Shown in pieces: positions 31,959 through 40,014 of a DNA stretch of 40,225 bases; position 1 is the first letter of the stretch; each line of letters opens with the position of its first letter. Source of the DNA: Acidimicrobiia bacterium. GTDB taxonomy: Bacteria > Actinomycetota > Acidimicrobiia > Acidimicrobiales > Poriferisodalaceae. Below the pieces are notes generated by a model. That model saw only the letters and a list, made by a program, of their open reading frames with translations, was not told the DNA's origin and did no database searches. The stretch lies in assembly GCA_022822525.1 (NCBI GenBank), contig JAJEBN010000054.1, positions 1-40,225 of the forward strand, written 5' to 3'. The translations under genes were made by a program, and so were the position numbers.

Positions 31959-33529
31959 GCACGGGTGACGAGTTCCGCATCGGCATCGACGTCGGGGGCA
32001 CCAACACCGACGCAGTCGTCATCGACAGCGCAGGCAATGTCGTACGGGCGGTCAAAGTCGCCACCACTCCCGAACCCATTGAGGGCATCCGGCAGTCGAT
32101 CGACCAACTGCTCTCGGACGTGGACAAGTCGCTGGTCGCCAAGGCGATGCTCGGCACGACCCACCCGACCAACGCAATCATCCAGCGTCAAGGGCTCGAC
32201 ACCGTGGGTGTGCTGCGCTTGGCGGCCCCCTCGTCGCTCGGCGTGCGTCCGGGCGCAGCGTGGCCTGCTGACATCCGGGACATCGTGATCGGCGCCTCGG
32301 CGATCATCGAGGGCGGAAACGAATACACCGGCGCGGAGATTGCACCGCTGGACACCGATGCCATCCGGCGTTTCGCGGCTGAAGCCACGACTGCGGGATG
32401 CGCTGCAATTGCCGTATCGGCTGCCTTCAGCCCGGCTACGAGCGACCATGAGCTGCGCGCGGGCGACATCCTGGCCGCTGAGCTCGGTTCGGACTTTCCG
32501 GTGTCGCTGAGCCATCAGGTGGGTTCACTCGGACTGCTCGAACGCGAGAACGCGACGATCCTCAACGCAGCACTGCTGAGTGTTGCGTCCAGCGTCGTGG
32601 ACGGGTTCGGGGAGGCCCTCGCCGCCCATGACCTCACCGTTGACGCCTACCTCACACAGAACGACGGAACGCTGCTGACCGCGGCTGAAGCCGGGCGCTT
32701 TCCGGTGCTCACACTGGGATCAGGACCCACGAACTCGATGCGGGGCGCGTGCGCGCTGGCCGGGGTGAACGACGCGGTCGTCATCGATGTGGGCGGCACA
32801 TCGGCGGACGCCGGAATCCTGGTGGACGGCTTCCCGCGCGAGTCGACTGCTGCCATCGAAGTAGGCGGTGTGCGAACCAACTTCCGCATGCCGGATCTGA
32901 TCTCCATCGGACTCGGCGGCGGCACCATCGTGCGCGACGCGCGTGCCGGCAACGGTTCGGACTTGGCCATCGGCCCCGATTCCGTCGGTTACGCCGTGGC
33001 TACCGAGGCTCTCTGCGTCGGGGGCGACACGATGACCCTCTCGGACGTGTCGTTGGCATCCGGGCGCCTGGACGGCTTCGGCAGCCCGGAGCTGGTCTCC
33101 CACATCGACGCCGGCCTCGTCCGCGACAGCCTGGCCTGGGTCGATGACCAAGTGTCGATCATGAGCGATCGGATGAAGTCGAGCCGGGACGAGATCACCT
33201 TGCTGGCGGTCGGCGGCGGCGCGCACCTCATCGCCGAACGCGTGCCCGGGACCTCGCAGGTTCTGAGGCCCCAGCACTACTCGGTGGCAAACGCCTACGG
33301 AGCCGGCATCGCCGAGGCGTCGGGGACCGTCGACCGCGTCTACAGCTATGACCGCACGAGCCGCGAGGAGTGTCTTGACGATGCGAAGGAGCTGGCGGCG
33401 AATGCTGCCGTCCGGTCTGGCGCCCACCCGGACCGCATCCGGATCACCGCGATCACCGAGGTGCCGATGACCTACGTGCCCGGCGGCGGTTGCCGGGTCT
33501 TGGTGAAGGCTGTCGGACCGCTCGCCTGA
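31955..33529 (+). CDS. Hydantoinase/oxoprolinase family protein (HyuA-like)
   Basis: A 524-residue protein with the ASKHA nucleotide-binding start FRIGIDVGGTNTDAVVID, then GTTHPTNAIIQRQGLD, VIDVGGTSADAGILVDGFPRE and ISIGLGGGTIVRD. HyuA proteins open 5-membered lactam or hydantoin rings, many with ATP. The length is shorter than 5-oxoprolinase and the classical HyuA (about 700), and matches the short forms that travel with DUF917. The ATG at 31955 is fixed by the overlap with DUF917. No HyuB is present. Confidence 0.88.
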   Translation: MSTGDEFRIGIDVGGTNTDAVVIDSAGNVVRAVKVATTPEPIEGIRQSIDQLLSDVDKSLVAKAMLGTTHPTNAIIQRQGLDTVGVLRLAAPSSLGVRPGAAWPADIRDIVIGASAIIEGGNEYTGAEIAPLDTDAIRRFAAEATTAGCAAIAVSAAFSPATSDHELRAGDILAAELGSDFPVSLSHQVGSLGLLERENATILNAALLSVASSVVDGFGEALAAHDLTVDAYLTQNDGTLLTAAEAGRFPVLTLGSGPTNSMRGACALAGVNDAVVIDVGGTSADAGILVDGFPRESTAAIEVGGVRTNFRMPDLISIGLGGGTIVRDARAGNGSDLAIGPDSVGYAVATEALCVGGDTMTLSDVSLASGRLDGFGSPELVSHIDAGLVRDSLAWVDDQVSIMSDRMKSSRDEITLLAVGGGAHLIAERVPGTSQVLRPQHYSVANAYGAGIAEASGTVDRVYSYDRTSREECLDDAKELAANAAVRSGAHPDRIRITAITEVPMTYVPGGGCRVLVKAVGPLA

Positions 33530-33530
33530 G

Positions 33531-34529
33531 ATGCAACTGCCGGTCGCCGACGCTCACAACGACCTGTTGCTGGCGTGCATGCACCGCAGGGAACGCGGTG
33601 TCGCTGATCCCTTCGGCGACGATTGGCTGCCGGGCCTGCGAGCAGGCGGCGTCGTGTTCCAAGTGCTTCCGATCTTCACCGAAGAACAGTTCGTCGGCGA
33701 AGCTGCCCTGAGGCGCACGCTGGAGATCATCGCCCTCACCCGTGAGATAGCGGAGCTGCATCGGGCAGACGTGGCCATTGTCGAGCACGGTTCCGACATC
33801 GACTCGGTCATCGACAGCGGCCGGATAGCTCTGCTGCTGGCATTAGAGGGCGCCGAACCCATCGGCTCGTCGCTCTCCATGTTCGAGACCATGTTCCGTC
33901 TGGGGGTGCGTCTCGCATCGCTGACGTGGAATCGGCGCACCATGCTCGCTGATGGCACAGCGGAACGAGGCACCGGCGGTCGGCTCTCTTCGCTCGGCAT
34001 AGAAGCCATCGCCGAGATGGACCGTCTGCAGATGGTGCTCGATGTCAGCCACCTCTCCGACGCCGGTGTGGGGCACGTCGCTGAGCTGACGACAGCGCCG
34101 TTCGTAGCAACGCATTCGTCGTGCCGAGCGCTGTGCGGCCATGCACGAAATCTCACCGATGCGCAGATCCGTTTGGTGACGGCCTCGGGCGGATTCGTCG
34201 GGATCAATGCCTTCGGACCGTTCATATCGGAATCGGCACCCACGCTCGACGGCTTCATCGATCACATCGAGCATGCGGCAGCCATCGCGGGTGACCGTCA
34301 CGTCGCCATCGGAGCCGACTTCATCGACGATCTCGTGCGCACCGTCGACCCGATACTCGGCCGTCAGCTCTTGGTCGACCCCGACGAGCTCTCGCTCATT
34401 GACACCTTGAAGGCGCCGGCCGATTTCGCGCGCCTGTCGAGCCGGCTGGTCGAGCGATTCGGAGTGCAGCGGGCGAGCCAGTTCGCCAGCGCGAACATGG
34501 TGGACTTCTTTCGATCTGCGGTGATCTGA
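33531..34529 (+). CDS. Membrane dipeptidase-type hydrolase (peptidase family M19)
   Basis: A 332-residue metallohydrolase. The dinuclear zinc ligands are visible: H9 and D11 (DAHNDLL), E106 (LALEGAEPIG), H174 (DVSHLSD) and H195 (FVATHSSCRA), followed by HVAIGADFIDD. Family M19 cleaves dipeptides, often with a D-residue at the second position, and some members are N-acyl-D-amino acid hydrolases. There is no signal peptide, so it works in the cytoplasm. It begins one base after the HyuA stop, so it belongs to the same transcript and could release an amino acid for PutA or the DAO protein. Confidence 0.9.
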   Translation: MQLPVADAHNDLLLACMHRRERGVADPFGDDWLPGLRAGGVVFQVLPIFTEEQFVGEAALRRTLEIIALTREIAELHRADVAIVEHGSDIDSVIDSGRIALLLALEGAEPIGSSLSMFETMFRLGVRLASLTWNRRTMLADGTAERGTGGRLSSLGIEAIAEMDRLQMVLDVSHLSDAGVGHVAELTTAPFVATHSSCRALCGHARNLTDAQIRLVTASGGFVGINAFGPFISESAPTLDGFIDHIEHAAAIAGDRHVAIGADFIDDLVRTVDPILGRQLLVDPDELSLIDTLKAPADFARLSSRLVERFGVQRASQFASANMVDFFRSAVI

Positions 34530-34558
34530 TGCGAAGATTCCTCTCTCCGCTCTGCCTC

Positions 34559-34564
34559 TAGGTT
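34559..34564 (+). promoter_or_regulatory. -10 element of the pucR-like gene, predicted leaderless
   Basis: TAGGTT ends 6 bases before ATG 34571. There is no Shine-Dalgarno site, so the regulator probably has its own promoter as well as any read-through from the dipeptidase gene. Confidence 0.4.
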
Positions 34565-34570
34565 TGAGCC

Positions 34571-36178
34571 ATGGGCAATGAGCGCCCGGTCACGGTGGAG
34601 CAGATGCTGGCGTCGCCGGCACTCACCGAAGCTGAGCTCCTCGCCGGCGAGACCGGTCTGCAGGCGACGGTCTCAGAAGTCGCCCTGCACATGCGGTTGA
34701 GAGACGACTCGCCGCCAGGCCGCGGCGAGTTCGTCGTACTCGATGCGTCCGGAATCGGGGAGCACACCTACCAAGTCGACATGGCCATCCGCATCATCGC
34801 CGATGCCAGGGCGGTGAGCCTTGCCGTCACGAATCCTGGGTTCGAGCTGGGGGTAGGCATGCGCCGGCTCGCCAACCGCTTCGGCGTCCCCCTGATCGTC
34901 GTGCCCGATGCCGACGCGCTGCACTTGACGCACCGTCTCAGATCCCAGTTGTGGGCCTCCGACGTCGAGCAGGCCGCCGCAGTGAACTCGCTGCTGACCA
35001 CGCTCAGCCAATCGCACAATGCCAGCGTCGACCGGGTGCTCGAGGTCATTGCCGACCTCAGCGCCTCGAGAGTCTGCTTGCTCGGCCAGGACCGCAGCGT
35101 GGTGGCGGGCGAGCCGGTCGACATCGGCGACCGCCGGCTCGCCTCCGACGCGGCCCATCTCGTGGACAACTCGCACGCCGCTGCCCTGCACAGCACGCCG
35201 ATCGTGCTGACCTTCGGCGAGCGCGCCGAGGAGGCCGACTACTGGCTCGTCGCGGAGTGCGGCGGTTCCCGGGGCACGCAGCGGTTGCTGCGATCCCTGA
35301 TGCTGATCGGTTCCTGGCACTTGGCGGCATTGCTGTCGTCGGCGCGAGCCCGAACGGAGAGCGACGCGCGCCGGCGGATCGCCGTGCTCAACGAGCTCTT
35401 GGCAACCAGCGATCTTCACGAGCGCGACATCCGCAATCAGATGCTGGCGCTGGGGTGGAGCGCGGCGGGATGGAATACCGGTCTGCACCTGACGCTGCGA
35501 GGTGCCGACACGTCCAGGATCATCGACTTGCATGCCGAGGTGCGCGAACGGTTGCGCGATGCCGGCCTGGACGGTCCCCTGGTCGAGCGCAACGACGGAT
35601 GGAGCGGATGGGTCACCGACGCGGCGGAGCCAGCAGCCGAGAGCTACTCGGCAATGGTGCGGCAGCTGGGCGACGCGTTGGAAGCCTTCGTGAACGCTCA
35701 CTCGGGTCTGCAGGTCCACGCTGGCATTGGCCGCCCCTATCTCGACTTGAACGGGCTGCGTCAGTCGCTCACGGAAGCTCACGAGGCGGCACTCATCGCC
35801 AACGCACGGTTCGGCGGCCGGTCCGGCGCTGCCCACATCGACCAACTCGGCGTTCAGCGGGTGCTCATGGGCTGGTTCGGCTCCGACGACTTCGCCCGCC
35901 ACGCGCGCTTCATCCTGCAGCCGGTCCTCGACGTCGACACCGACCACGAACTCCTGCGAACTCTTGAGGTGTACCTCGACGCCAGTTGCTCTACGACCGA
36001 GGCGGCGCAGGTACTGGGACTCCATCGCAACACGGTCGCGAACCGGATGCGTCGCATCGCCGACCTTCTGGGCATCACCCTTGACGATGCCGAGAACAGG
36101 CTCTCGCTCCAGCTGGCTTGCCGGATGCTCCGGGTTCATCGGCAGCCGAACTCGATTGTGCAAGACGCACTTCATTAG
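34571..36178 (+). CDS. PucR-family transcriptional regulator
   Basis: A 535-residue regulator. Residues 1-130 are the PucR sensor domain (TVEQMLASPALTEAELLAG and GVPLIVVPDAD). The middle, about 290-430, is the CdaR GGDEF-like domain (VHAGIGRPYLDLNGLRQSLTEAHEAAL). The end is a HTH_30 domain, LRTLEVYLDASCSTTEAAQVLGLHRNTVANRMRRI. PucR-type proteins sense small nitrogen compounds and usually activate purine, hydantoin or amino-acid catabolic genes. Position inside the block, between dipeptidase and transporter, makes these genes its likely targets. Confidence 0.9.
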   Translation: MGNERPVTVEQMLASPALTEAELLAGETGLQATVSEVALHMRLRDDSPPGRGEFVVLDASGIGEHTYQVDMAIRIIADARAVSLAVTNPGFELGVGMRRLANRFGVPLIVVPDADALHLTHRLRSQLWASDVEQAAAVNSLLTTLSQSHNASVDRVLEVIADLSASRVCLLGQDRSVVAGEPVDIGDRRLASDAAHLVDNSHAAALHSTPIVLTFGERAEEADYWLVAECGGSRGTQRLLRSLMLIGSWHLAALLSSARARTESDARRRIAVLNELLATSDLHERDIRNQMLALGWSAAGWNTGLHLTLRGADTSRIIDLHAEVRERLRDAGLDGPLVERNDGWSGWVTDAAEPAAESYSAMVRQLGDALEAFVNAHSGLQVHAGIGRPYLDLNGLRQSLTEAHEAALIANARFGGRSGAAHIDQLGVQRVLMGWFGSDDFARHARFILQPVLDVDTDHELLRTLEVYLDASCSTTEAAQVLGLHRNTVANRMRRIADLLGITLDDAENRLSLQLACRMLRVHRQPNSIVQDALH

Positions 36179-36236
36179 CAATTCAGTTGGTCAAAAGGCA
36201 TAGATCTCCGAATTGGGCCGCGTCTTAGCGTGAGCC

Positions 36237-36258
36237 TCACTCGACACCAGTCGAGTGA
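36237..36258 (+). promoter_or_regulatory. Perfect 22-bp inverted repeat before the transporter operon
   Basis: TCACTCGAC (36237-36245) and GTCGAGTGA (36250-36258) are perfect 9-bp arms around ACCA. The repeat lies 25 bases before the binding-protein start. It could be the operator of the PucR-type protein or a leader hairpin. Confidence 0.5.
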
Positions 36259-36283
36259 CACACCAATTGGGGGGTGACGCCTT

Positions 36284-37459
36284 ATGGCGACAATCTCGCG
36301 AAGGAGACGCTCCTTCATCTGGCTGGCTTTCGTTGCAGCATTTGCGTTGGCCACCGTGTCGTGCGGTGATGGCGACAGCGACGACGGCGGCGCGACTGCG
36401 AGCCCGACGGCGCCCGCAGCTGCAGCCGATGACGACACCGAAGCCGCTCAGACGACGGAGCCCGAAGCCACCGACGAGACGGAGGCGACCGCTGCGACAA
36501 CGTCCGATGACGGCGATGCCGAGAGCGAACCGGAACCGACTGAGCCCGCTGAGCCGTTCCAAGTCGCATATCTGTCGGCGAGTTCGGCGAACACGTGGCT
36601 GCTGTCATCGCGCAATGAGATGGAGGCAGTGGCGGCGGCCAGCAACGTGGAGGTCACCGAATTCGACGCCCAGTTCGATCCGGGGCTGCAGACAACGCAG
36701 TTTCAGGATGTGATCGCGTCGGGCGCCTATGACGGTGTCATCTTGGTCTCGATCAACGGGATCGCCTCTGCTCCCGACATTGCGGCGGCAATCGACGCAG
36801 GCATGGAAGTGGTCATCTTGAACCAGGTGGTCGGTGAGGACTTCTCCACCTCCGAGCCGCAAGTGCCCGGTGTCAGTGCCAACGTGATGGCCGCGCCGTT
36901 TGTCAACGGCAAGCGTCTCGGCCAGCTCACCGTGCAGGCCTGCGCCGATCGCGATCCGTGCGAAGTCGTCTATATCTACGGGATCAAGGGCCTGCCGATC
37001 GACGATGCTGCTCGTGCCGGCCTCGACGAGGTCATCGCGGACCATCCGTCCATCTCGATCGTGGCCGAGGGCGAGGGTCAGTACCTGGGCCCAGAGGGCG
37101 GCATCAACGCCACGCAGGACATCCTCCAAGTGGCACCCGACTTCGATGTGCTCGTCGGTGCAGACCAATCGGTGCAAGGTGCCGAGATCGTGCTCGCCGA
37201 AGAGGGCAAGCTGGACCATGTGCGACTCGTGGGCTGGGGAGGCTCGACGCCGGCGCTTGATGGCATCGCTGCGGGCCGGTGGTTCGGTGGCGTGTTCGGC
37301 GCTCCGGGCGACGAGGGCCGCATCGCGATGGAGGCCATGGTCTCCGCCCTCACCGGCGGTCCTGACTTCGGGGGAGTGGATCCCTTGGCTGCCTTGCCCG
37401 ACGACGGACTGGTGACTGCCGACAACGTGGATCAATTCACCGCGCAGTGGGACGGCTGA
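36284..37459 (+). CDS. Substrate-binding lipoprotein of a ribose-type ABC importer
   Basis: A 391-residue secreted lipoprotein. After RRRRSFIWLAFVAAFALA the lipobox TVSC places the lipidated cysteine at C27. Residues 28-90 are a flexible linker rich in Asp, Glu, Thr, Ala and Pro. The binding domain, FQVAYLSASSANTWLLSSRNEMEA, VILVSINGIASAPDIAAAIDAGMEVVILNQ and DFDVLVGADQSVQGAE, is a periplasmic-binding-protein type I fold related to ribose-binding proteins. The ligand cannot be named. The next genes encode its ATPase and permease. Confidence 0.9.
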   Translation: MATISRRRRSFIWLAFVAAFALATVSCGDGDSDDGGATASPTAPAAAADDDTEAAQTTEPEATDETEATAATTSDDGDAESEPEPTEPAEPFQVAYLSASSANTWLLSSRNEMEAVAAASNVEVTEFDAQFDPGLQTTQFQDVIASGAYDGVILVSINGIASAPDIAAAIDAGMEVVILNQVVGEDFSTSEPQVPGVSANVMAAPFVNGKRLGQLTVQACADRDPCEVVYIYGIKGLPIDDAARAGLDEVIADHPSISIVAEGEGQYLGPEGGINATQDILQVAPDFDVLVGADQSVQGAEIVLAEEGKLDHVRLVGWGGSTPALDGIAAGRWFGGVFGAPGDEGRIAMEAMVSALTGGPDFGGVDPLAALPDDGLVTADNVDQFTAQWDG

Positions 37460-37467
37460 GCCTGCCT

Positions 37468-37493
37468 GCCGCGCCCTTCCCTCCCGGGGCGGC
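37468..37493 (+). terminator. Intercistronic hairpin after the binding-protein gene
   Basis: GCCGC plus CCC pairs with GGG plus GCGGC (one bulged G, 9-base loop), 9 bases after the stop. Such stems between binding protein and ATPase genes usually raise the yield of the binding protein by stopping or protecting part of the transcript. Confidence 0.4.
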
Positions 37494-37511
37494 GTCTGGA
37501 GCGGCTCAACG

Positions 37512-39062
37512 ATGACGTCCGCCGAAGCGCTTGTGAGCGTGCGCAGCGCGAGCAAGCGCTTCGGCGCGACCGACGCCCTTTCCGATGTCAGCGTGGAGTT
37601 TCACGCAGGTCTCGTCCACGGCCTCGTCGGCGAGAACGGTGCGGGCAAGTCCACGCTGGCCGGTGTCGTGCTCGGGATTCATGCACCCGACTCGGGTGAA
37701 GTCTGTCTCGACGGATCGCCGCTGCGCCTCGACAGCCCCGCCGACGGTGCAGCTCATGGCCTCGTGGGTGTCGCCCAAGAGCTCTCGCTGCTGCCCGCGA
37801 TGAGCGTGGCGGACAATGTGGTGCTCGGCACCGAGGAGCACATCGGGCCGTTTGTGAAGCGGCGGGCCAACCGAGCCAGGGTCGAGGCGTTGATTGCTGA
37901 GCACGGTCTGGAAGTGCCCATCGACGCCCGAGTCGGCTCCCTGCCCGTCGCCGATCAGCAAAAGGTGGAAATACTGCGGGCCTTGGGGCGCCGGTCCCGT
38001 CTGATGGTGCTCGACGAACCCACGGCTCGGCTGGCCAGCCATGAAGCTCTCGAACTGCGGCGCACCGTGCGCGAGCTGGCTGCACGCGGCGTGGCCGTGG
38101 TGTACGTGTCGCACTTTCTCGACGAAGTGCTGTCGGTCTCCGACACGGTGACGGTCATGCGCGACGGTCGCGTCGTTCGTACCGGCCCGGCCAGCGCCGA
38201 GACTCACGAGTCGCTGGTGGAGGGCATGACCGGACGCAGCATCGGGGATGTGTTCCCTGCCAAACCTCCTGCGCCGGCGCCCGACGCACCGGTGGTACTG
38301 CGGGTCGACGGACTGTGTTCGGCTCGCGTCGACGCACGTGTCATCGATTTTTCTGACGTGTCCTTCAGCATCCGGGCAGGCGAGATCGTCGGTCTGGTGG
38401 GGCTCGTCGGTGCAGGAAGAAGTGAGGTTGCCCACACGGTCTATGGGGCCGCGCGTGCAGATGCGGGCTCCGTTCATCTGCATGGGGATCACTTGGCCGG
38501 ATCGATCACGGATGCGCTGTCTGCAGGCGTGTCACTGATTCCAGAGTCGCGGCGTCAGCAGGGCTTGATCGCGCAGCGATCCGTACGCGACAACACGACG
38601 TTGCCGCATCTCGCCGACTTCGCGGGTCGGCTCGGCATCCGGACGCGTCCCGAAGACAGAGCCGCTGCCGCTGCATGTGACCGCGTCGGGGTGCGCAGGC
38701 CGAACCTGACTGCGCCGGTGGCGACGCTGTCGGGCGGCAACCAGCAGAAGGTGCTGTTCGCCCGGGCCGTGATGGGACAGCCGAGGCTGCTGATTGCCGA
38801 TGAGCCCACGCGGGGTGTGGACGTCGGATCGAAGCGTTCGATCTACGAGACGGTCAACGAGATGGCCGATACAGGTTGTGCGGTGCTCATGGTCTCCTCC
38901 GAGCTCGAGGAGGTGATCGGTACCTGCCACCGAGTGCTGGTGATGCGCCGAGGCCGGATCGTGGCCGAGTTTGCTGGTGACGAAATTGTCGAGGCCGACC
39001 TCCTCGCCGCCGCCTTCGGCAAGGCGGCACGCTCGACCAGCGAAGCGGGCGACCAAGAGTGA
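37512..39062 (+). CDS. Ribose-type ABC transporter ATP-binding protein (double NBD)
   Basis: A 516-residue protein with two fused ATPase domains, as in RbsA or XylG. NBD1 has Walker A GENGAGKST (40-48), a signature region SLPVADQQKVEI and Walker B LMVLDEPTARL. NBD2 has a degenerate Walker A GLVGAGRSE, the signature LSGGNQQKVLFARA and Walker B LLIADEPTRGVD. One active and one degenerate site are normal for this class. The NBD1 signature departs from LSGGQ. It starts at ATG 37512 and its stop overlaps the permease start (GTGA, 39059-39062). Confidence 0.92.
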   Translation: MTSAEALVSVRSASKRFGATDALSDVSVEFHAGLVHGLVGENGAGKSTLAGVVLGIHAPDSGEVCLDGSPLRLDSPADGAAHGLVGVAQELSLLPAMSVADNVVLGTEEHIGPFVKRRANRARVEALIAEHGLEVPIDARVGSLPVADQQKVEILRALGRRSRLMVLDEPTARLASHEALELRRTVRELAARGVAVVYVSHFLDEVLSVSDTVTVMRDGRVVRTGPASAETHESLVEGMTGRSIGDVFPAKPPAPAPDAPVVLRVDGLCSARVDARVIDFSDVSFSIRAGEIVGLVGLVGAGRSEVAHTVYGAARADAGSVHLHGDHLAGSITDALSAGVSLIPESRRQQGLIAQRSVRDNTTLPHLADFAGRLGIRTRPEDRAAAAACDRVGVRRPNLTAPVATLSGGNQQKVLFARAVMGQPRLLIADEPTRGVDVGSKRSIYETVNEMADTGCAVLMVSSELEEVIGTCHRVLVMRRGRIVAEFAGDEIVEADLLAAAFGKAARSTSEAGDQE

Positions 39063-40000
39063 CTTCGCGCGCGCTTCCAGCGATCCGGCACTACGGAATC
39101 GCAGCGGTCACGGTCGCCCTCTTCGTCTTGCTGGCTGCGACAACCGACGGCTTCTTGAGTCAGGCGAACTTCCGCAACATCCTCGATCAGCAATCTGCGC
39201 TGCTCATTGCTGCCTCGTTCGCCACGATCACCATGATCGCGGGCGGGTTCGACATCTCGGCTGCATCGGTGTTCGTCGTAGCGCCCCTGTTTGCCCTGCA
39301 GGTCGAGAACGCCACCGGCAATGCCGCTCTGGCGGCCGTCGTGGGTGTGGTTGTCGGTCTCGTCGTCGGCATCGCGAACGGCTTGGTGGTGACCGCCCTG
39401 AAGGTCAATTCGTTCATCGCCACGCTGGCCACGTCATTCATGGTGTTCGGCATCGGCTTCCTGGTGAGCGATCGCAGTGTCTTGCGCGCTGCAACCGATG
39501 CCTACCCAGCCATTGCACGGACCCGGTGGCTAGGCATCACCACTGGTGCGTGGATAGCAGCCGGCGTCGTGGCCGCAGCCTGGTTGCTGTTGAGCCGGAC
39601 CCGCTTCGGTCGCCATGTCTATGCCAGCGGGGGCAATGCCGAAGCGGCGCGCCTCGCCGGTGTGCCGGTCGCTCGGGTCAAGACGATCTGTTTCGCACTC
39701 TCGGGAGCTGCCGCGGGACTGGCCGGGGTGGTGTCGTCGTCTCGATCGCTGTCGGCGCTGCCCTCAGACGACTTCAGCTTCGTCTTCGGCGTCATCGCCG
39801 CCGTCGTGGTGGGCGGGACGTCAATCGCCGGTGGGGAAGGCGCGGTGTGGCGCACCATCGCCGGCGCATTCTTCATTGCCTTGATGATCAACGGCTTCAA
39901 CCTGCACCAAGTCGACCCGATCTGGCAGAGGGTCATCCAAGGAGCGGTGATCCTCGGAGCGGTCTCCATCGACGCCTGGACTCAACGCCGCGAGCACTAG
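39059..40000 (+). CDS. Ribose-type ABC transporter permease
   Basis: A 313-residue permease with eight to ten hydrophobic helices and the family elements NILDQQSALLIAASFATITMIAGGFDIS, GLVVGIANGLVVTALKVNSFIATLATSFMV, GRHVYASGGNAEAARLAGVPV and VVVGGTSIAGGEGAVWRTIAGAF. GTG 39059 overlaps the ATPase stop. Only one permease gene is present, so a homodimer is expected, as for RbsC. The coding block ends here: the next gene lies on the other strand 15 bases away. Confidence 0.92.
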   Translation: MTSRALPAIRHYGIAAVTVALFVLLAATTDGFLSQANFRNILDQQSALLIAASFATITMIAGGFDISAASVFVVAPLFALQVENATGNAALAAVVGVVVGLVVGIANGLVVTALKVNSFIATLATSFMVFGIGFLVSDRSVLRAATDAYPAIARTRWLGITTGAWIAAGVVAAAWLLLSRTRFGRHVYASGGNAEAARLAGVPVARVKTICFALSGAAAGLAGVVSSSRSLSALPSDDFSFVFGVIAAVVVGGTSIAGGEGAVWRTIAGAFFIALMINGFNLHQVDPIWQRVIQGAVILGAVSIDAWTQRREH

Positions 40001-40014
40001 CGCTCGGCCTAATT

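Noticed and set aside
39991..40010. CGAGC-ACTAGC-GCTCG as a terminator between the permease and the convergent carboxypeptidase
   Set aside because: Arms are only 5 bp, include the permease stop codon region and have no T-run; too weak to list.
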